This document shows, in pieces, positions 1-8,003 of a stretch of 28,834 nucleotides of DNA (position 1 is the first letter of the stretch; the number at the start of each line of letters is the position of its first letter). The position numbers and the translations under genes are program-made. Source of the stretch: Frankiales bacterium (GTDB lineage Bacteria; Actinomycetota; Actinomycetes; Mycobacteriales; SCTD01); the NCBI GenBank assembly GCA_025965735.1, contig JAOPWK010000347.1:1-28834 (forward strand). The letters are read 5' to 3'. The notes beneath the pieces are model-generated. The model did not search any database. It was not told where the DNA came from and saw nothing but the letters and a program-made list of their open reading frames with translations.

Positions 1-618
1 GCGCTTGGCCATGGGAGCGTCGCGTCCGTCTCGCTGCTCTTCTACACCTATCCCATCGCGGTGCTGATGGGGTCGCTGGCCCTGCGGCAGGCGCGGTGGA
101 CCTGGGTTGCTGCGAGCTCGGCTGCACTGTCGGCCGCCGGTGCCGCCGCCGTCGTCGGGTTCGGACGGCAGATGTCGATCGACGGCAAGGGCGTGGCGAT
201 GGCGCTCGCCTCGGCTGCCTGCGTCGCGGTGTTCCTGCTCGCGAACAGCCGTCTCATCCCCAACACGCCAGCGGTGGTGTCCACCGTCTGGGTTTCGTTC
301 GGCGTCGCCCTGTCGACACTGGTCGCAGGCGCGGCGCGCGGCGAACTGCACCTGTTCTCGATCCGGTCTTGGTTGCTTCTCGTTGCCGCCGGCGCCGCGA
401 CCGGCCTGGGAACCGTAGGCATGTACCTGACGCTCAGCGCGCTGGGACCGCCGTCAGCATCGGTGCTGTTGAGCCTGCAGACGGTGGTCGCCGTCAGTGG
501 CGCGGCGCTCTTGCTCGGTGAACCGGTACTGCTCGGCCAGGTGACGGGCGGCGTGGGGATCCTCGCGGCCATCGTCCTCGCGGCGTGGGGCCGGCGCGCT
601 GCACAGGGCAGCGCTTGA
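1..618 (+). CDS. DMT/EamA-family transporter, 3' part
   Basis: The reading frame is open from the first base, so the true start lies upstream of the window; 205 residues are visible. The protein is almost entirely hydrophobic stretches of about 20 residues separated by short basic or polar loops, as in EamA-type drug/metabolite transporters of the inner membrane. The segment around GHGSVASVSLLFYTYP, and the C-terminal repeat with a helix ending in LLGEPVLLGQVTGG, match the second half of such ten-helix proteins, where a Gly-Glu-Pro motif near the last helices is typical. The substrate cannot be told. It lies on the strand opposite to its neighbour and about 650 bases from the catabolic cluster, so a link to that pathway is not supported. 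Confidence 0.8.
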   Translation, partial: ALGHGSVASVSLLFYTYPIAVLMGSLALRQARWTWVAASSAALSAAGAAAVVGFGRQMSIDGKGVAMALASAACVAVFLLANSRLIPNTPAVVSTVWVSFGVALSTLVAGAARGELHLFSIRSWLLLVAAGAATGLGTVGMYLTLSALGPPSASVLLSLQTVVAVSGAALLLGEPVLLGQVTGGVGILAAIVLAAWGRRAAQGSA

Positions 619-1265
619 TGTGGGACATCCGCGAGAGAACTGCAAGCCAGCGCTGGTCGCACATCCTCCCCACGCGCACCACGATGCGCCGCACCTGTGC
701 CCCAGCTGGCGACCGACGGACGGCACCACACGTACTGCACGCGTCTCAGTTGCGTGCCAGAGCTTGTCGGGGGGACGGGAGGTGGTGAGCCCGTCGGCGT
801 GCCGCCGGCAGGTGAGGGAACGGGCGGCCTGGCTTGAGCTGCTCAAGCTTGTCAAGCTGACTCCCGTCAACGAGCGCGCCCCGCCATCGTCAGGCTGCGC
901 CGAGCGTTCGTGGTGACCCGTTCCGACCGTGGGTCGCAGCGCGGACGCAAGCCGCCGTCGCACCACCTGAGTCGAGAGATGCGCGGTGAGGCCCTCTGGC
1001 CCGGGACACAGGAAGAGTCATGCCTATCGTGGTCAGGTCCTGTCCGGAGGTTCCGATGGTGGCGGGGCGGGAGGACCGGGAGCGGTTTTGCCGCGATCCG
1101 ACGTCGCGAGTCGACCGACGCTACGGCGTGCTCTTCGACGTTCCCGCCGGTGTTTTACCGTCGCTGCCTGTCCTTCCGACGGGAAGACGCCGCGACGCTC
1201 AGGGCGCTAGGCATGTCGCGCGCGGATTTCCAGGTCGGCGGGTCGTGATGCAGGCTTGCTGCAGG
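619..1265. other. Intergenic region without a convincing gene
   Basis: About 650 bases between the convergent ends of the transporter and carboxyltransferase 1. Open frames here show no recognisable motif or good ribosome binding site. A plus-strand frame ending at 1248 has a tail that looks mildly protein-like, but I cannot assign it. The one clear structure is the nested palindrome at 832-857, listed separately. No T-rich intrinsic terminator was seen for either flanking gene. Confidence 0.5.
832..857. repeat. Two overlapping palindromes
   Basis: Bases 832-848 form a perfect inverted repeat, GCTTGAGC-T-GCTCAAGC. Its last two bases begin a second palindrome, GCTTG-T-CAAGC, at 847-857. The half sites share GCTTG/CAAGC. 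This could be a binding site for a dimeric regulator or a small stem-loop. It does not resemble the ACCAAACGTTTGGT operators of the rest of the window, and no gene start is close by. Confidence 0.45.
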
Positions 1266-2735
1266 TTAGGGACGTCGAGCGAGCCGGACGCTGAGGGCAT
1301 CCGTGGTGACGGACATCGAGGTGAGCCCTCGCGACTCCGCTACCAGCTCCTGGACGAACCGGACGATGTGGTTCGTGGAGCGTCGAGGGTCAGTACGGAT
1401 CGGACCGGCCGCCTTCATGGCGTCGACCTCCTCGTTGGAGGTCATGAAGCGCAGGAGAAGGTCCTCGTCGCTCGTTCCGCGGGGGAAGCGCTTGCGGATC
1501 TCCTCGAGGCTGGGCTGCGGACGGATCCAGGCGGCGAGCTCCTTCGCCCGCGGCGTGCCAAGCATCTTGTCCATCACGTCGGCCTCGATGGGGCGTTGCA
1601 GCGGCCCGTAGTGCCCCAATGCGTAGTGCAGGACCTCGTCTGGGACCAGGCTGTACCGCTGTCCGGTGATGACGTTGAGGACGGCCTGCGTGCCGACGAA
1701 TTGGGAGAAGGGGGTGGCCATGATTGGGTGGCCGAGCTCCTCGCGGACCCGCGGCAGCTCCGAGAGGACGGCCTCCCAGCGGTCCGCCATGTCGTGCTGG
1801 GCCAGCTGTGCCTTGAAGGTGCCGGTCATGCCACCTGGTAGCTGGTGGTCGTACATGCGGGGGTCGTACTCCGCCATCTGCCCGGGCGCGTAGCCCGCGT
1901 CCTCTGCTGCCCACAGGAAGTTCTCCGCGACCGGCTCGAACTGCGTGACGTCCAACCGGTGCTCGTGGCCCATCGCCTCCACGATGACCGCCATGCCCTC
2001 CGTGCTGGGCAGAGACGGCCCGTTGGCCATGGGGCGGGAGGCCGTGTGGAAGACGGTGAACCCGGCCTTGATGCCCTCGATGTAGTTGTGCTGCGCCAGG
2101 CCTGTCGTGTTGTGGCAGTGCAGCTCGAGCGCGATGTGCAGAGGGACGGCCGCACGCACGGCGGGCAACAGGGTGGCGGCACGCTCAGGCGTGAGAACGC
2201 CTGCGGCATCTTCCAGGTAGATGCTCTCGACGCCCGGCCACGTCGCCATGATGCGGGCCCTGTCCGCGAAGAAGGCGTCGTCGTGGACACCGGTCAGCCC
2301 GTACATGACCGCAGGAACAGGCTTGCCACCCACGTCGTGGAAGGCACGGGCCAGGCGCTCCATGGTGGGCATGTCGTAGAGGCAGTCGTACATCCAGAGG
2401 CTGGTGACGCCGTGCTTCACCAGCGTGGCGATCCACAAGTCGATGATCGACTCCGGCGTGTGGGCGAATCCGATCACGCTGATCGTTCGCAGCCCGGACC
2501 GCAGCTCGTTGCCGCCGAGGCCCTTGACGAGGAAGTCCGTGGAGGCCCACGGGTCGTCCCGGAAGTGGCGCAGCAGCACGGTGAACATGCCGGCGCCGGT
2601 CAGGTCGACGGTGCGGAAGCCCGTGCGTGCCAGGTGCGGCAGTGCGTCAGCCGCCTGATAGGCGCGCATCTGCATGCCCCACAGGCTTTGCTGCCCGTCC
2701 CTCAGCGTCTGGTCCACGAACTCGATGGTGGTCAC
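1266..2735 (-). CDS. Biotin-dependent carboxyltransferase, PC/OadA/5S type (CT1)
   Basis: The 489-residue protein matches the carboxyltransferase part of pyruvate carboxylase, oxaloacetate decarboxylase alpha and transcarboxylase 5S. It has an HMGL-like TIM barrel with DQTLRDGQQSLW (residues 8-19), the metal histidines in LHCHNTTG (H206, H208), and the C-terminal PYC/OADA domain with HQLPGGMTGT and FSQFVGTQAVLNVITG. These families move a carboxyl group between carboxybiotin and a keto or acyl acceptor. The protein ends without a biotinyl domain, so it needs a separate carrier such as the one at 28537. The usual carbamylated metal lysine (IKDMAGLL in relatives) is E175 in YLEDAAGVL. The GTG start at 2735 has an AGAGGAG ribosome site and overlaps the stop of a possible small upstream frame. 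CT2 at 13055 is a close paralogue. Substrate unknown. Confidence 0.9.
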   Translation of the reverse strand: MTTIEFVDQTLRDGQQSLWGMQMRAYQAADALPHLARTGFRTVDLTGAGMFTVLLRHFRDDPWASTDFLVKGLGGNELRSGLRTISVIGFAHTPESIIDLWIATLVKHGVTSLWMYDCLYDMPTMERLARAFHDVGGKPVPAVMYGLTGVHDDAFFADRARIMATWPGVESIYLEDAAGVLTPERAATLLPAVRAAVPLHIALELHCHNTTGLAQHNYIEGIKAGFTVFHTASRPMANGPSLPSTEGMAVIVEAMGHEHRLDVTQFEPVAENFLWAAEDAGYAPGQMAEYDPRMYDHQLPGGMTGTFKAQLAQHDMADRWEAVLSELPRVREELGHPIMATPFSQFVGTQAVLNVITGQRYSLVPDEVLHYALGHYGPLQRPIEADVMDKMLGTPRAKELAAWIRPQPSLEEIRKRFPRGTSDEDLLLRFMTSNEEVDAMKAAGPIRTDPRRSTNHIVRFVQELVAESRGLTSMSVTTDALSVRLARRP

Positions 2736-3013
2736 ACCAACTCCTCTGCAGTGACGCGAAGCTGACCGAACGTTCCGGTCTCGAAGGGGACACTCAGGCA
2801 CCCGGCGGCGGCGCCGTTCGTCGCCTCCTGCAGCGGCGCGAGCACCCAGGCCCTGCCAGCAACCGCTGCGGTGCACCCGAGGCGTCGGACGTCCGCGCCC
2901 GGGAGCCGGGATGAGGTCCGGAACACTGCTCGACCTCTCGGCATCGTCGCCTTCGACCCGCCCACCTGCGTGCCACCCGGTGGGCCTGCGGCCGGCGGCG
3001 CCTCGCTCTGCAC
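2732..3013 (-). CDS. Possible 93-residue protein coupled to CT1
   Basis: GTG at 3013 is preceded by a near-perfect ribosome site, AGGAGG, five bases upstream. The frame runs 93 codons and stops at TGA 2734-2732, overlapping the CT1 GTG start as GTGA. It begins 28 bases below the operator at 3042-3055, so it would be the first cistron of the CT1 transcript. Third-position GC is high but lower than in the neighbouring genes. The product is Ala/Gly/Pro-rich in its first half and shows no biotinyl, membrane or metal motif that I recognise. It may be a real small protein, a translated leader that couples CT1 expression, or a chance frame. Confidence 0.35.
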   Translation of the reverse strand: MQSEAPPAAGPPGGTQVGGSKATMPRGRAVFRTSSRLPGADVRRLGCTAAVAGRAWVLAPLQEATNGAAAGCLSVPFETGTFGQLRVTAEELV

Positions 3014-3041
3014 GACGACCTCCTGCACGGGCACGGCACCT

Positions 3042-3055
3042 CACAAACGGTTGGT
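3042..3055. promoter_or_regulatory. TetR-type operator A (CT1 promoter)
   Basis: CACAAACGGTTGGT matches 11 of 14 positions of the window-wide palindrome ACCAAACGTTTGGT. It lies just downstream of a promoter on the minus strand (3066-3095), over the expected transcription start, so a bound repressor would block CT1 transcription. A further TTGGT follows directly, so the contact region may be longer. Confidence 0.65.
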
Positions 3056-3065
3056 TGGTGCTCGG

Positions 3066-3095
3066 ACCGTAGGTCCCCGACCTCCATGTGGTCAA
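3066..3095 (-). promoter_or_regulatory. Likely sigma-70-type promoter for CT1
   Basis: On the minus strand, TTGACC (3095-3090) and TACGGT (3071-3066) are separated by 18 bases. The expected start, about seven bases further, falls at the edge of operator A. The same promoter-then-operator order is seen at 16639-16666. Confidence 0.5.
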
Positions 3096-3263
3096 GGAGA
3101 AGGGGCTCCACAGTGGGAGTACGAGACGTTCATGGGACAGACGTTCCGAAAAGGCGAAGGAGTCGTGCTCCCGGTCGTCGGTGAGGAGGTGGCGCAACGC
3201 GGCCCACGGTTCCGGCCTCGTGCGGAGTCACGAAGCCCGGGAACTAGCCGCGGCGCGCGTGGC

Positions 3264-4172
3264 TCACCCGGCGAAGGCGAGCTCCGGGCGCCCCACGACA
3301 CCTGGTCGCGCCCGGAACAACGAGCCGGCGACCTTCTGTCGCTCGATCTCCTCGGGCGACAGGAAGAGCGTGGCGGACGTCGCGTAGAGATCACGAAGGT
3401 CGGGTCCACCGAAGGTCGGGCATGTAACGCCCGAGACGGGGAACTCGTACCTCGCGAGCACGTCCCCGGAAGATGAGTACCGGCGCAGCTCCCCGCCGCC
3501 GAACAGAGCCACCCACACCCCGTCCTCGGAGTCGATCGTCATCCCGTCGGGGATGCCGTCCTTCCGGTCGATCTCGGCCCACAGCTGGGGGTCCGACAGC
3601 CGACCGGACTCGACGTCGAGGGTGTACCGGGTGATCTTCTGAGTGTGGGTGTCGGTGTGCAGCAAGGTGCGACCCTCGTCCAGCCAACCCAGCCCGTTGG
3701 ACACCGTGAGACCTTCCACGACGACCTCGTTCGACCCGTCAGGCTCGATGCGGTACAGGGCGCACGAGCCCTCGACGCGAGGCTCTCCGATGACCGCCGG
3801 GACCGAGATGCTGCCGGCCCAGAGGCGACCCTGTGCATCGCAGCGCGCGTCGTTGAACCTGTTGCCGGGCGTCGGGTCGTCGACCTCGACCAGCGTCCGC
3901 CTGGTGCCGTCTGGGTCGATGAGCACCACGCTCATGCCCACGCCGACCACAAGTCCGCCCCCTCGTCGTGGGAGCACGAAGCCGAGCGGCACGGGGTGCT
4001 CCTCGACGCTCCGCTCCCCCGTGACGGGATCGAGCGTGTGCAGCAGTCCCAGGCGGATGTCGACCCACGCGATCAGTCCCCGCTCCGGGAGCCAGATCGG
4101 CGATTCACCGAGGACGTCGGCTCCGTCGAAGACGTCGTACTGGAGGGTCAGAAGTTCTGCGTTGGTCGTCAT
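3264..4172 (-). CDS. SMP-30/gluconolactonase family lactonase
   Basis: A 302-residue six-bladed beta-propeller of the SMP-30/gluconolactonase/LRE family; these are metal-dependent hydrolases that usually open lactones. Visible family signatures are GESPIW near residues 18-23 (metal-binding Glu), RFNDARCDAQGRLWAG (Asn/Asp), VSNGLGW (Asn) and KDGIPDGMTID (metal-binding Asp). Length is normal and no signal peptide is seen, so it is probably cytoplasmic. The ATG at 4172 has GAGG about seven bases upstream. About 500 bases separate it from CT1 and no ACCAAACGTTTGGT-like site is visible above it, so it may have its own promoter. In this setting it may hydrolyse a lactone intermediate made by ring oxidation; that is inference, and the true substrate cannot be read from the sequence. 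Confidence 0.88.
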   Translation of the reverse strand: MTTNAELLTLQYDVFDGADVLGESPIWLPERGLIAWVDIRLGLLHTLDPVTGERSVEEHPVPLGFVLPRRGGGLVVGVGMSVVLIDPDGTRRTLVEVDDPTPGNRFNDARCDAQGRLWAGSISVPAVIGEPRVEGSCALYRIEPDGSNEVVVEGLTVSNGLGWLDEGRTLLHTDTHTQKITRYTLDVESGRLSDPQLWAEIDRKDGIPDGMTIDSEDGVWVALFGGGELRRYSSSGDVLARYEFPVSGVTCPTFGGPDLRDLYATSATLFLSPEEIERQKVAGSLFRARPGVVGRPELAFAG

Positions 4173-4286
4173 GAAGCCTCACCTGATCGTGGCGGGTCGG
4201 CCCCGCCGGTCGGTGTCGTGCCCGACGGCAGGCTCCCGCCGGCGGTCACGACTCGTCTCTCTTTGTCAGTCCTGCGGTACACCCGG

Positions 4287-4492
4287 TCACTCCGGCATGT
4301 CGAGAACGGAACCCTGGCTCTGTGCGACGTTGCCGTCGCGGAAGGTGTAGAGCCCGTTCACCGTCGCTAGGTGTGGGAGTCGTCGATCCGGCCGTCGACC
4401 GACTGGTACATCGTCATCGGCGGCATCCCGATCGGGTTGCCAATCCCCGCCTTGTGAGCGTGAAGATCTGAATGAGTCTGGCACGGCGGCAC
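4287..4492 (-). pseudogene. Possible frameshifted coding remnant
   Basis: Two protein-like stretches lie next to each other on the minus strand in different frames. Bases 4492-4370 read through HKAGIGNPIGMPPMTMYQ to DGRIDDSH, then a stop at 4369-4367. Immediately downstream another frame reads TVNGLYTFRDGNVAQ and ends in VLDMPE at 4287. Joined by a single frameshift near 4366-4372 they would make one continuous C-terminal segment. I do not recognise the family. It may be the tail of a decayed gene or a sequencing frameshift. Confidence 0.3.
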
Positions 4493-4902
4493 TGCTCCCG
4501 GAGCGATGTCTGCACAGGACACCAGACGCCGGAGACAATGTCATTCCTACGTCTGCGTCGAGCAGGTGCGGCCGCCTGCGGGCCTTGAGACGCCCTCCTA
4601 CGTATAGCCATCCCAGGCCGCATCAGACAGCTGTACCCGTACACGGAGGCCGACTGGCAACGGCAAGGACGAATCGTCAGTGAACGACCACCACGTGCAG
4701 ACGGCTTTCCCCGTGGTGGGGCCGGACCTCTCCGGCTACGAACATCGCCGGCCACCCGACCAGCGAAGGCAGCTTCTACTCTGGCGCGAGCGGGCGCACC
4801 CCCCAGACGACGTCGATCCTCACTACCCGCGCGGACCTGTCGTGCCGCATGAGGGCCGATCAGGTTGAGGGCCCTCACGTGGCTGCGGTGCTAACGTCAA
4901 CG
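4493..4902. other. Gene-poor stretch with a possible decayed frame
   Basis: No intact gene is convincing here. On the plus strand, bases about 4678-4740 read VNDHHVQTAFPVVGPDLSGY, and from about 4742 a shifted frame reads NIAGHPTSEGSFYSGASGRT. Both look like natural protein, as if from a gene broken by a frameshift, but no start, ribosome site or known family is visible. The base composition is less GC-biased than in the flanking genes. The region ends at the operator in front of TetR1. Confidence 0.3.
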
Positions 4903-4916
4903 CACAAACGTTTGGG
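4903..4916. promoter_or_regulatory. TetR-type operator B (TetR1 promoter)
   Basis: CACAAACGTTTGGG contains the perfect ten-base palindrome CAAACGTTTG and matches 11 of 14 positions of the consensus. It ends 36 bases before the TetR1 start codon, which points to autoregulation. A TAACGT at 4892-4897 may be the -10 box; no clear -35 box was found at normal spacing. Confidence 0.7.
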
Positions 4917-4952
4917 ATCCTCGCCGAGCATCCCGCGGGGAAGGCGGCAGAC

Positions 4953-5642
4953 ATGGCCGGAGCAAAGCCGGCGCGCAAGCCGCAGGAGCGGCGAGACCGA
5001 TCCGCCGACGTGCTGGAAGCGGCAATCCATGTCTTCTACTCGAAGGGTTACGCCGACGCGTCCATGCGCGACGTCGCGGACCGGGTCGGTCTGCTCAAGG
5101 GCAGCCTGTACCACTACATCAGCAGCAAGGAAGAGCTCCTCTTCACGGTGCTGAGCAAGTCGCACGACGAAGCCGTTGAGATCATGGATCGCGTGGAGCA
5201 GGTCGACGGGAGAGCCGACGAGCGCCTGGCCCTCTACCTGTCCCTGATGAGCAGCTGGTACCTGGCCAACGTCGAACGGGTGAGCATCTACTTCCGGGAG
5301 GGTGGGCACCTCAGCGGAGCCCGTGCCAAGGCCGTGCGGGTGCAGCGCAAGGACGCGTTGGCGTTCCTGTGCCGCCTGCTCGAGGACGCCAAGGACGAAG
5401 GCCTCGTCCGCCCGGACGTCGACACCACGTTGGCCTCTCTGATGATCTTCGGACAGCTCAACAGCGTCCCCGACTGGTACAAGCGCCAGGGGCCGTACAA
5501 GCCCGCCGTCGTCACCCGTGCCTTCGTGAAAGCTGTGCTGTGCTCGCTCTCCTCACCAAGCCCTGCGCTGCTCGCGGTGCTGGACGACGAGGAGGCAGGG
5601 CCCGACGGTCCGAACGCACAGTGGTCCAGCTCGGGCAGGTGA
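4953..5642 (+). CDS. TetR/AcrR-family transcriptional regulator 1
   Basis: A 229-residue regulator with an N-terminal TetR helix-turn-helix (about residues 15-65) and an all-helical ligand-binding C-terminal part. The recognition region VGLLKGSLYHYISSKE (residues 45-60) is identical to that of TetR2 at 21576, so both should bind similar DNA. The palindromic operator B lies directly upstream, as expected for an autorepressor. TetR proteins in acyl-CoA catabolic clusters commonly release DNA on binding a pathway CoA ester; I infer the same here. The ATG at 4953 has only a moderate ribosome site (GGGGAAGG). It is oriented away from the lactonase and converges with the DUF35 gene. Confidence 0.92.
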   Translation: MAGAKPARKPQERRDRSADVLEAAIHVFYSKGYADASMRDVADRVGLLKGSLYHYISSKEELLFTVLSKSHDEAVEIMDRVEQVDGRADERLALYLSLMSSWYLANVERVSIYFREGGHLSGARAKAVRVQRKDALAFLCRLLEDAKDEGLVRPDVDTTLASLMIFGQLNSVPDWYKRQGPYKPAVVTRAFVKAVLCSLSSPSPALLAVLDDEEAGPDGPNAQWSSSGR

Positions 5643-5912
5643 CACCCCCGTCGATCGCGCGGGCCGCAGCACGCCCGGTCGACAGGATCAGCGTGGGCGC
5701 CTGAGCTCCGCCCGTTGCCGCGCGCACCCCTGGCGTCGGCCGGCGACGGCGGACAGCCACGGGTTCCCCGCGGTCGTCGCCGTCGCCGTCGCCGGCTCGA
5801 GCCGGAGCGCGTCAGTCGCAGCCCTCGCTCGCAGCCTGCACAGCAGACATCCGGCGCCGCCCTCGGCGAGTGCCGTGCGGCCACGAGGGCAAGCGCTCGA
5901 TCCAGCGGAGCG

Positions 5913-6836
5913 TCAGACCACGGGCTCGAAGTACTCGATGTCCGCCAGAGTGCCCTGGGCCTGCGACGCGTCCTTCCAGACCGCGCGCACCGGCATGCCG
6001 ATGGTGAGGTCACGCGCCTTCTCGATCTCGAACCCTCCGAGGACGTGGATGAGGCGAGTCGAGCTCCCGTCCAGGACGACCTCGGCGTACACGTACGGCG
6101 GCGTCCGCGTCTGACCGACGAACTCGAGGTGCACGATCGAGAACGCCTGGAGCGTCCCGGTGTCCTGGACCTCGACGAGCCTGGTCGTCCGCGCGAAGCA
6201 GACGTCGCAGCGCTCGCGCGGAGGCACCATGACCTGGTGGCACTGGGGGCACGGTGAGCCCACCAGCCGCCGGTGGTGCGCCAGCTCGTCGAAAAGCCGC
6301 CCGTAGTAGGGCCCGTAGGAGTGCTGGTAGTCCAGGTCCAGCCGGTACGGCATCTCCTTCATGGCGTCGTCGACGGTCGTGTCTACTGGCGAGGACGCCG
6401 CTGCCTCGCTGTCCGCCACCTCGAAGCCCTCGAGGTCGAGGAACAGGGCCTTGGTCTCGTCCGCCCACACGGCCCGAACGCGGACCCCGGGAACGGCGCC
6501 CTCAGCGGGACCGACCAGCCGGTGCAGGAGCGGGCTGCTGGCGCCGTCGATCTGCACCAGCAGCAGGGTGTGCTCCGGTGTCGTCGTCGCTGCGGTGATC
6601 GTGCCGGTGTCGGCCGCCTCGATCAGCGACATCTCGCCACCGCAGCCGACGCAGTAGTCCTGCGCCGGGACGTTCGTGCGCTGGCAGTCACTGCAGTACG
6701 ACCCGGTCAGGCGCTTCGACGCCAGCGCCGTGATCGTGCTGCCCACCGCCTTGCCGGTCGTGAGCGTGTACGGGAGGCCGATGGTGGCCGCGAGCTTCTG
6801 GGAGACGCCGGGAGGCGTGTTGAGTCCGGTGGTCAT
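5913..6836 (-). CDS. Tandem DUF35 (Zn-ribbon/OB-fold) protein
   Basis: The 307-residue protein contains two consecutive DUF35 units, where most family members have one. Each begins with a rubredoxin-like zinc ribbon: C48-x2-C51 with C62-x2-C65, and C196-x2-C199 with C210-x2-C213. Each ribbon is followed by an OB-fold segment (VRVRAVWADE and MPVRAVWKDA are the repeated signatures). Single DUF35 proteins partner thiolase-fold enzymes, for example BbsA with BbsB, archaeal thiolase/HMG-CoA synthase complexes, and the ChsH2 DUF35 domain with the aldolase Ltp2. Here it is the last gene after two thiolase-like genes, with four bases between it and ThL1. ATG at 6836 has AAGGG eight bases upstream; longer in-frame starts would lie inside ThL1. 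I infer that it bridges the ThL1/ThL2 pair. Confidence 0.9.
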   Translation of the reverse strand: MTTGLNTPPGVSQKLAATIGLPYTLTTGKAVGSTITALASKRLTGSYCSDCQRTNVPAQDYCVGCGGEMSLIEAADTGTITAATTTPEHTLLLVQIDGASSPLLHRLVGPAEGAVPGVRVRAVWADETKALFLDLEGFEVADSEAAASSPVDTTVDDAMKEMPYRLDLDYQHSYGPYYGRLFDELAHHRRLVGSPCPQCHQVMVPPRERCDVCFARTTRLVEVQDTGTLQAFSIVHLEFVGQTRTPPYVYAEVVLDGSSTRLIHVLGGFEIEKARDLTIGMPVRAVWKDASQAQGTLADIEYFEPVV

Positions 6837-6840
6837 GTCT

Positions 6841-7998
6841 TCAGCCCTTCTCGCTGCTGACCGCGGCGACGCCACGGAGGTTGGCCCAGCCGCCGCCGGC
6901 CTGCATGAGGCCCCACTGAGCGCCATGGATCTGGTGGTCCCCGGACTGGCCGCGGACCTGGTCGGCGATCTCAGCCAGGCGGATGAGTGCCGTGGCGCCG
7001 ATGGGGTTGGCACCCATGCAGCCGCCGCTCGGGTTCACGGGGATGTCCCCGTCCATCTCCGTGGCGCCGGACTTGATGAGCTCCGCTGCCCCACCGGGCT
7101 CGCACAGCCCGAGGCCCTCGTAGTACGAGAGCTCGAAGCAGGTGTAAGGCTCCTGCACCTCCACGACGTCGAACTGGCGCCGCGGGTTGGTGATGCCCGC
7201 TTGCTTGTACACCTTCTGCGCCGCGATGGTGAGCGGCTCGGACTGGATCATCGAGCGGTTGGGGGCGTTCTCGGCCTCGCTCACGTAGGACATGCCGCGG
7301 ATCCAAGCCGCCGGGCGGCTCGACTTCTTCGCGGCGTCCTCGCTGGCGAGCACCACGGCACAGGCGCCGTCCGAGATGGGCGGGACGTCCATGAGCTTGA
7401 TGGGCCAGCACAGCGGCTTGCTGTTCAGCACGTCCTCCACCGTCACCGGCTTCTTGACGTGGGCGTACGGGTTCAGCAAAGCGTTCTTGCGGTTCTTGAC
7501 GGCGACCATGGCCGCCGCCTCCTCCGTGTGACCGAGCGAGTCCATGCGGGCCCGCCAGTACGCGGCGGAGAAGCCCATGATGCCGACGGCGAACTCGCGA
7601 CCCCAGAAGGGGTCGTAGAGGGTGGAGATGGAGTACTGCAAGGCGCCTTCGGACAGCTTGTCGTAGGCCACGACCAGGACGCGCTCGGCGATACCCGCCT
7701 TGACCTGGTTGACGGCGGCCAGCGCACCGGCCAGTCCGGTCCCGCCGCCGCTCGTGACCCGGACGACCGGCTTGTAGCGAGCTCCGATGGCGTCAGCCAG
7801 CCACTTCTCCGGCTGGTTGACGGCGGCGAACAGCACGGGGCCGGTGCAGACGACGACGCTGTCGATGTCGTCCATCGTCAGGTCGGCGTCCTGCAGGGCC
7901 CTGACGACGGCCTCGCGAGCGAGGCCGACCTGGGTGACATCGGTCCGGCGACGGGAGTGGTCCGTCTGTCCGGTCCCGACGATGGCGACACTTCGCAC
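6841..7998 (-). CDS. Thiolase-like protein ThL1, active-site Cys missing
   Basis: A 385-residue thiolase-fold protein of the SCP2-thiolase/lipid-transfer type, starting SVAIVGTGQTDH. The place of the nucleophilic cysteine (CGSG/CASG in thiolases) reads TSGGGTGLAG, the GHP histidine motif reads ANPIGATA (His to Asn), and the C-terminal Cys motif reads MQAGGGWAN. A normal Claisen thiolase mechanism is therefore unlikely. A retro-aldol role like Ltp2, or a structural role beside ThL2, is possible. The GTG at 7998 gives the usual family N-terminus and lies about ten bases after GGAGG; a TTG at 8007 is an alternative. It sits between ThL2 and the DUF35 gene in one operon. Confidence 0.88.
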   Translation of the reverse strand: MRSVAIVGTGQTDHSRRRTDVTQVGLAREAVVRALQDADLTMDDIDSVVVCTGPVLFAAVNQPEKWLADAIGARYKPVVRVTSGGGTGLAGALAAVNQVKAGIAERVLVVAYDKLSEGALQYSISTLYDPFWGREFAVGIMGFSAAYWRARMDSLGHTEEAAAMVAVKNRKNALLNPYAHVKKPVTVEDVLNSKPLCWPIKLMDVPPISDGACAVVLASEDAAKKSSRPAAWIRGMSYVSEAENAPNRSMIQSEPLTIAAQKVYKQAGITNPRRQFDVVEVQEPYTCFELSYYEGLGLCEPGGAAELIKSGATEMDGDIPVNPSGGCMGANPIGATALIRLAEIADQVRGQSGDHQIHGAQWGLMQAGGGWANLRGVAAVSSEKG

Positions 7999-8003
7999 GA
8001 TGC

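Noticed and set aside
910..1248. Plus-strand frame of 112 codons in the left intergenic region
   Set aside because: Its tail looks somewhat protein-like, but there is no ribosome site, no known motif, and the other frames are similarly open.
619..1265. tRNA, attachment site or insertion sequence at the cluster border
   Set aside because: No cloverleaf, terminal inverted repeats or transposase motifs were found there or elsewhere in the window.
5773..5793. GTCGCC hexamer repeated three times between TetR1 and the DUF35 gene
   Set aside because: Short simple-sequence repeat expected in GC-rich DNA; no sign of a function or a larger array.
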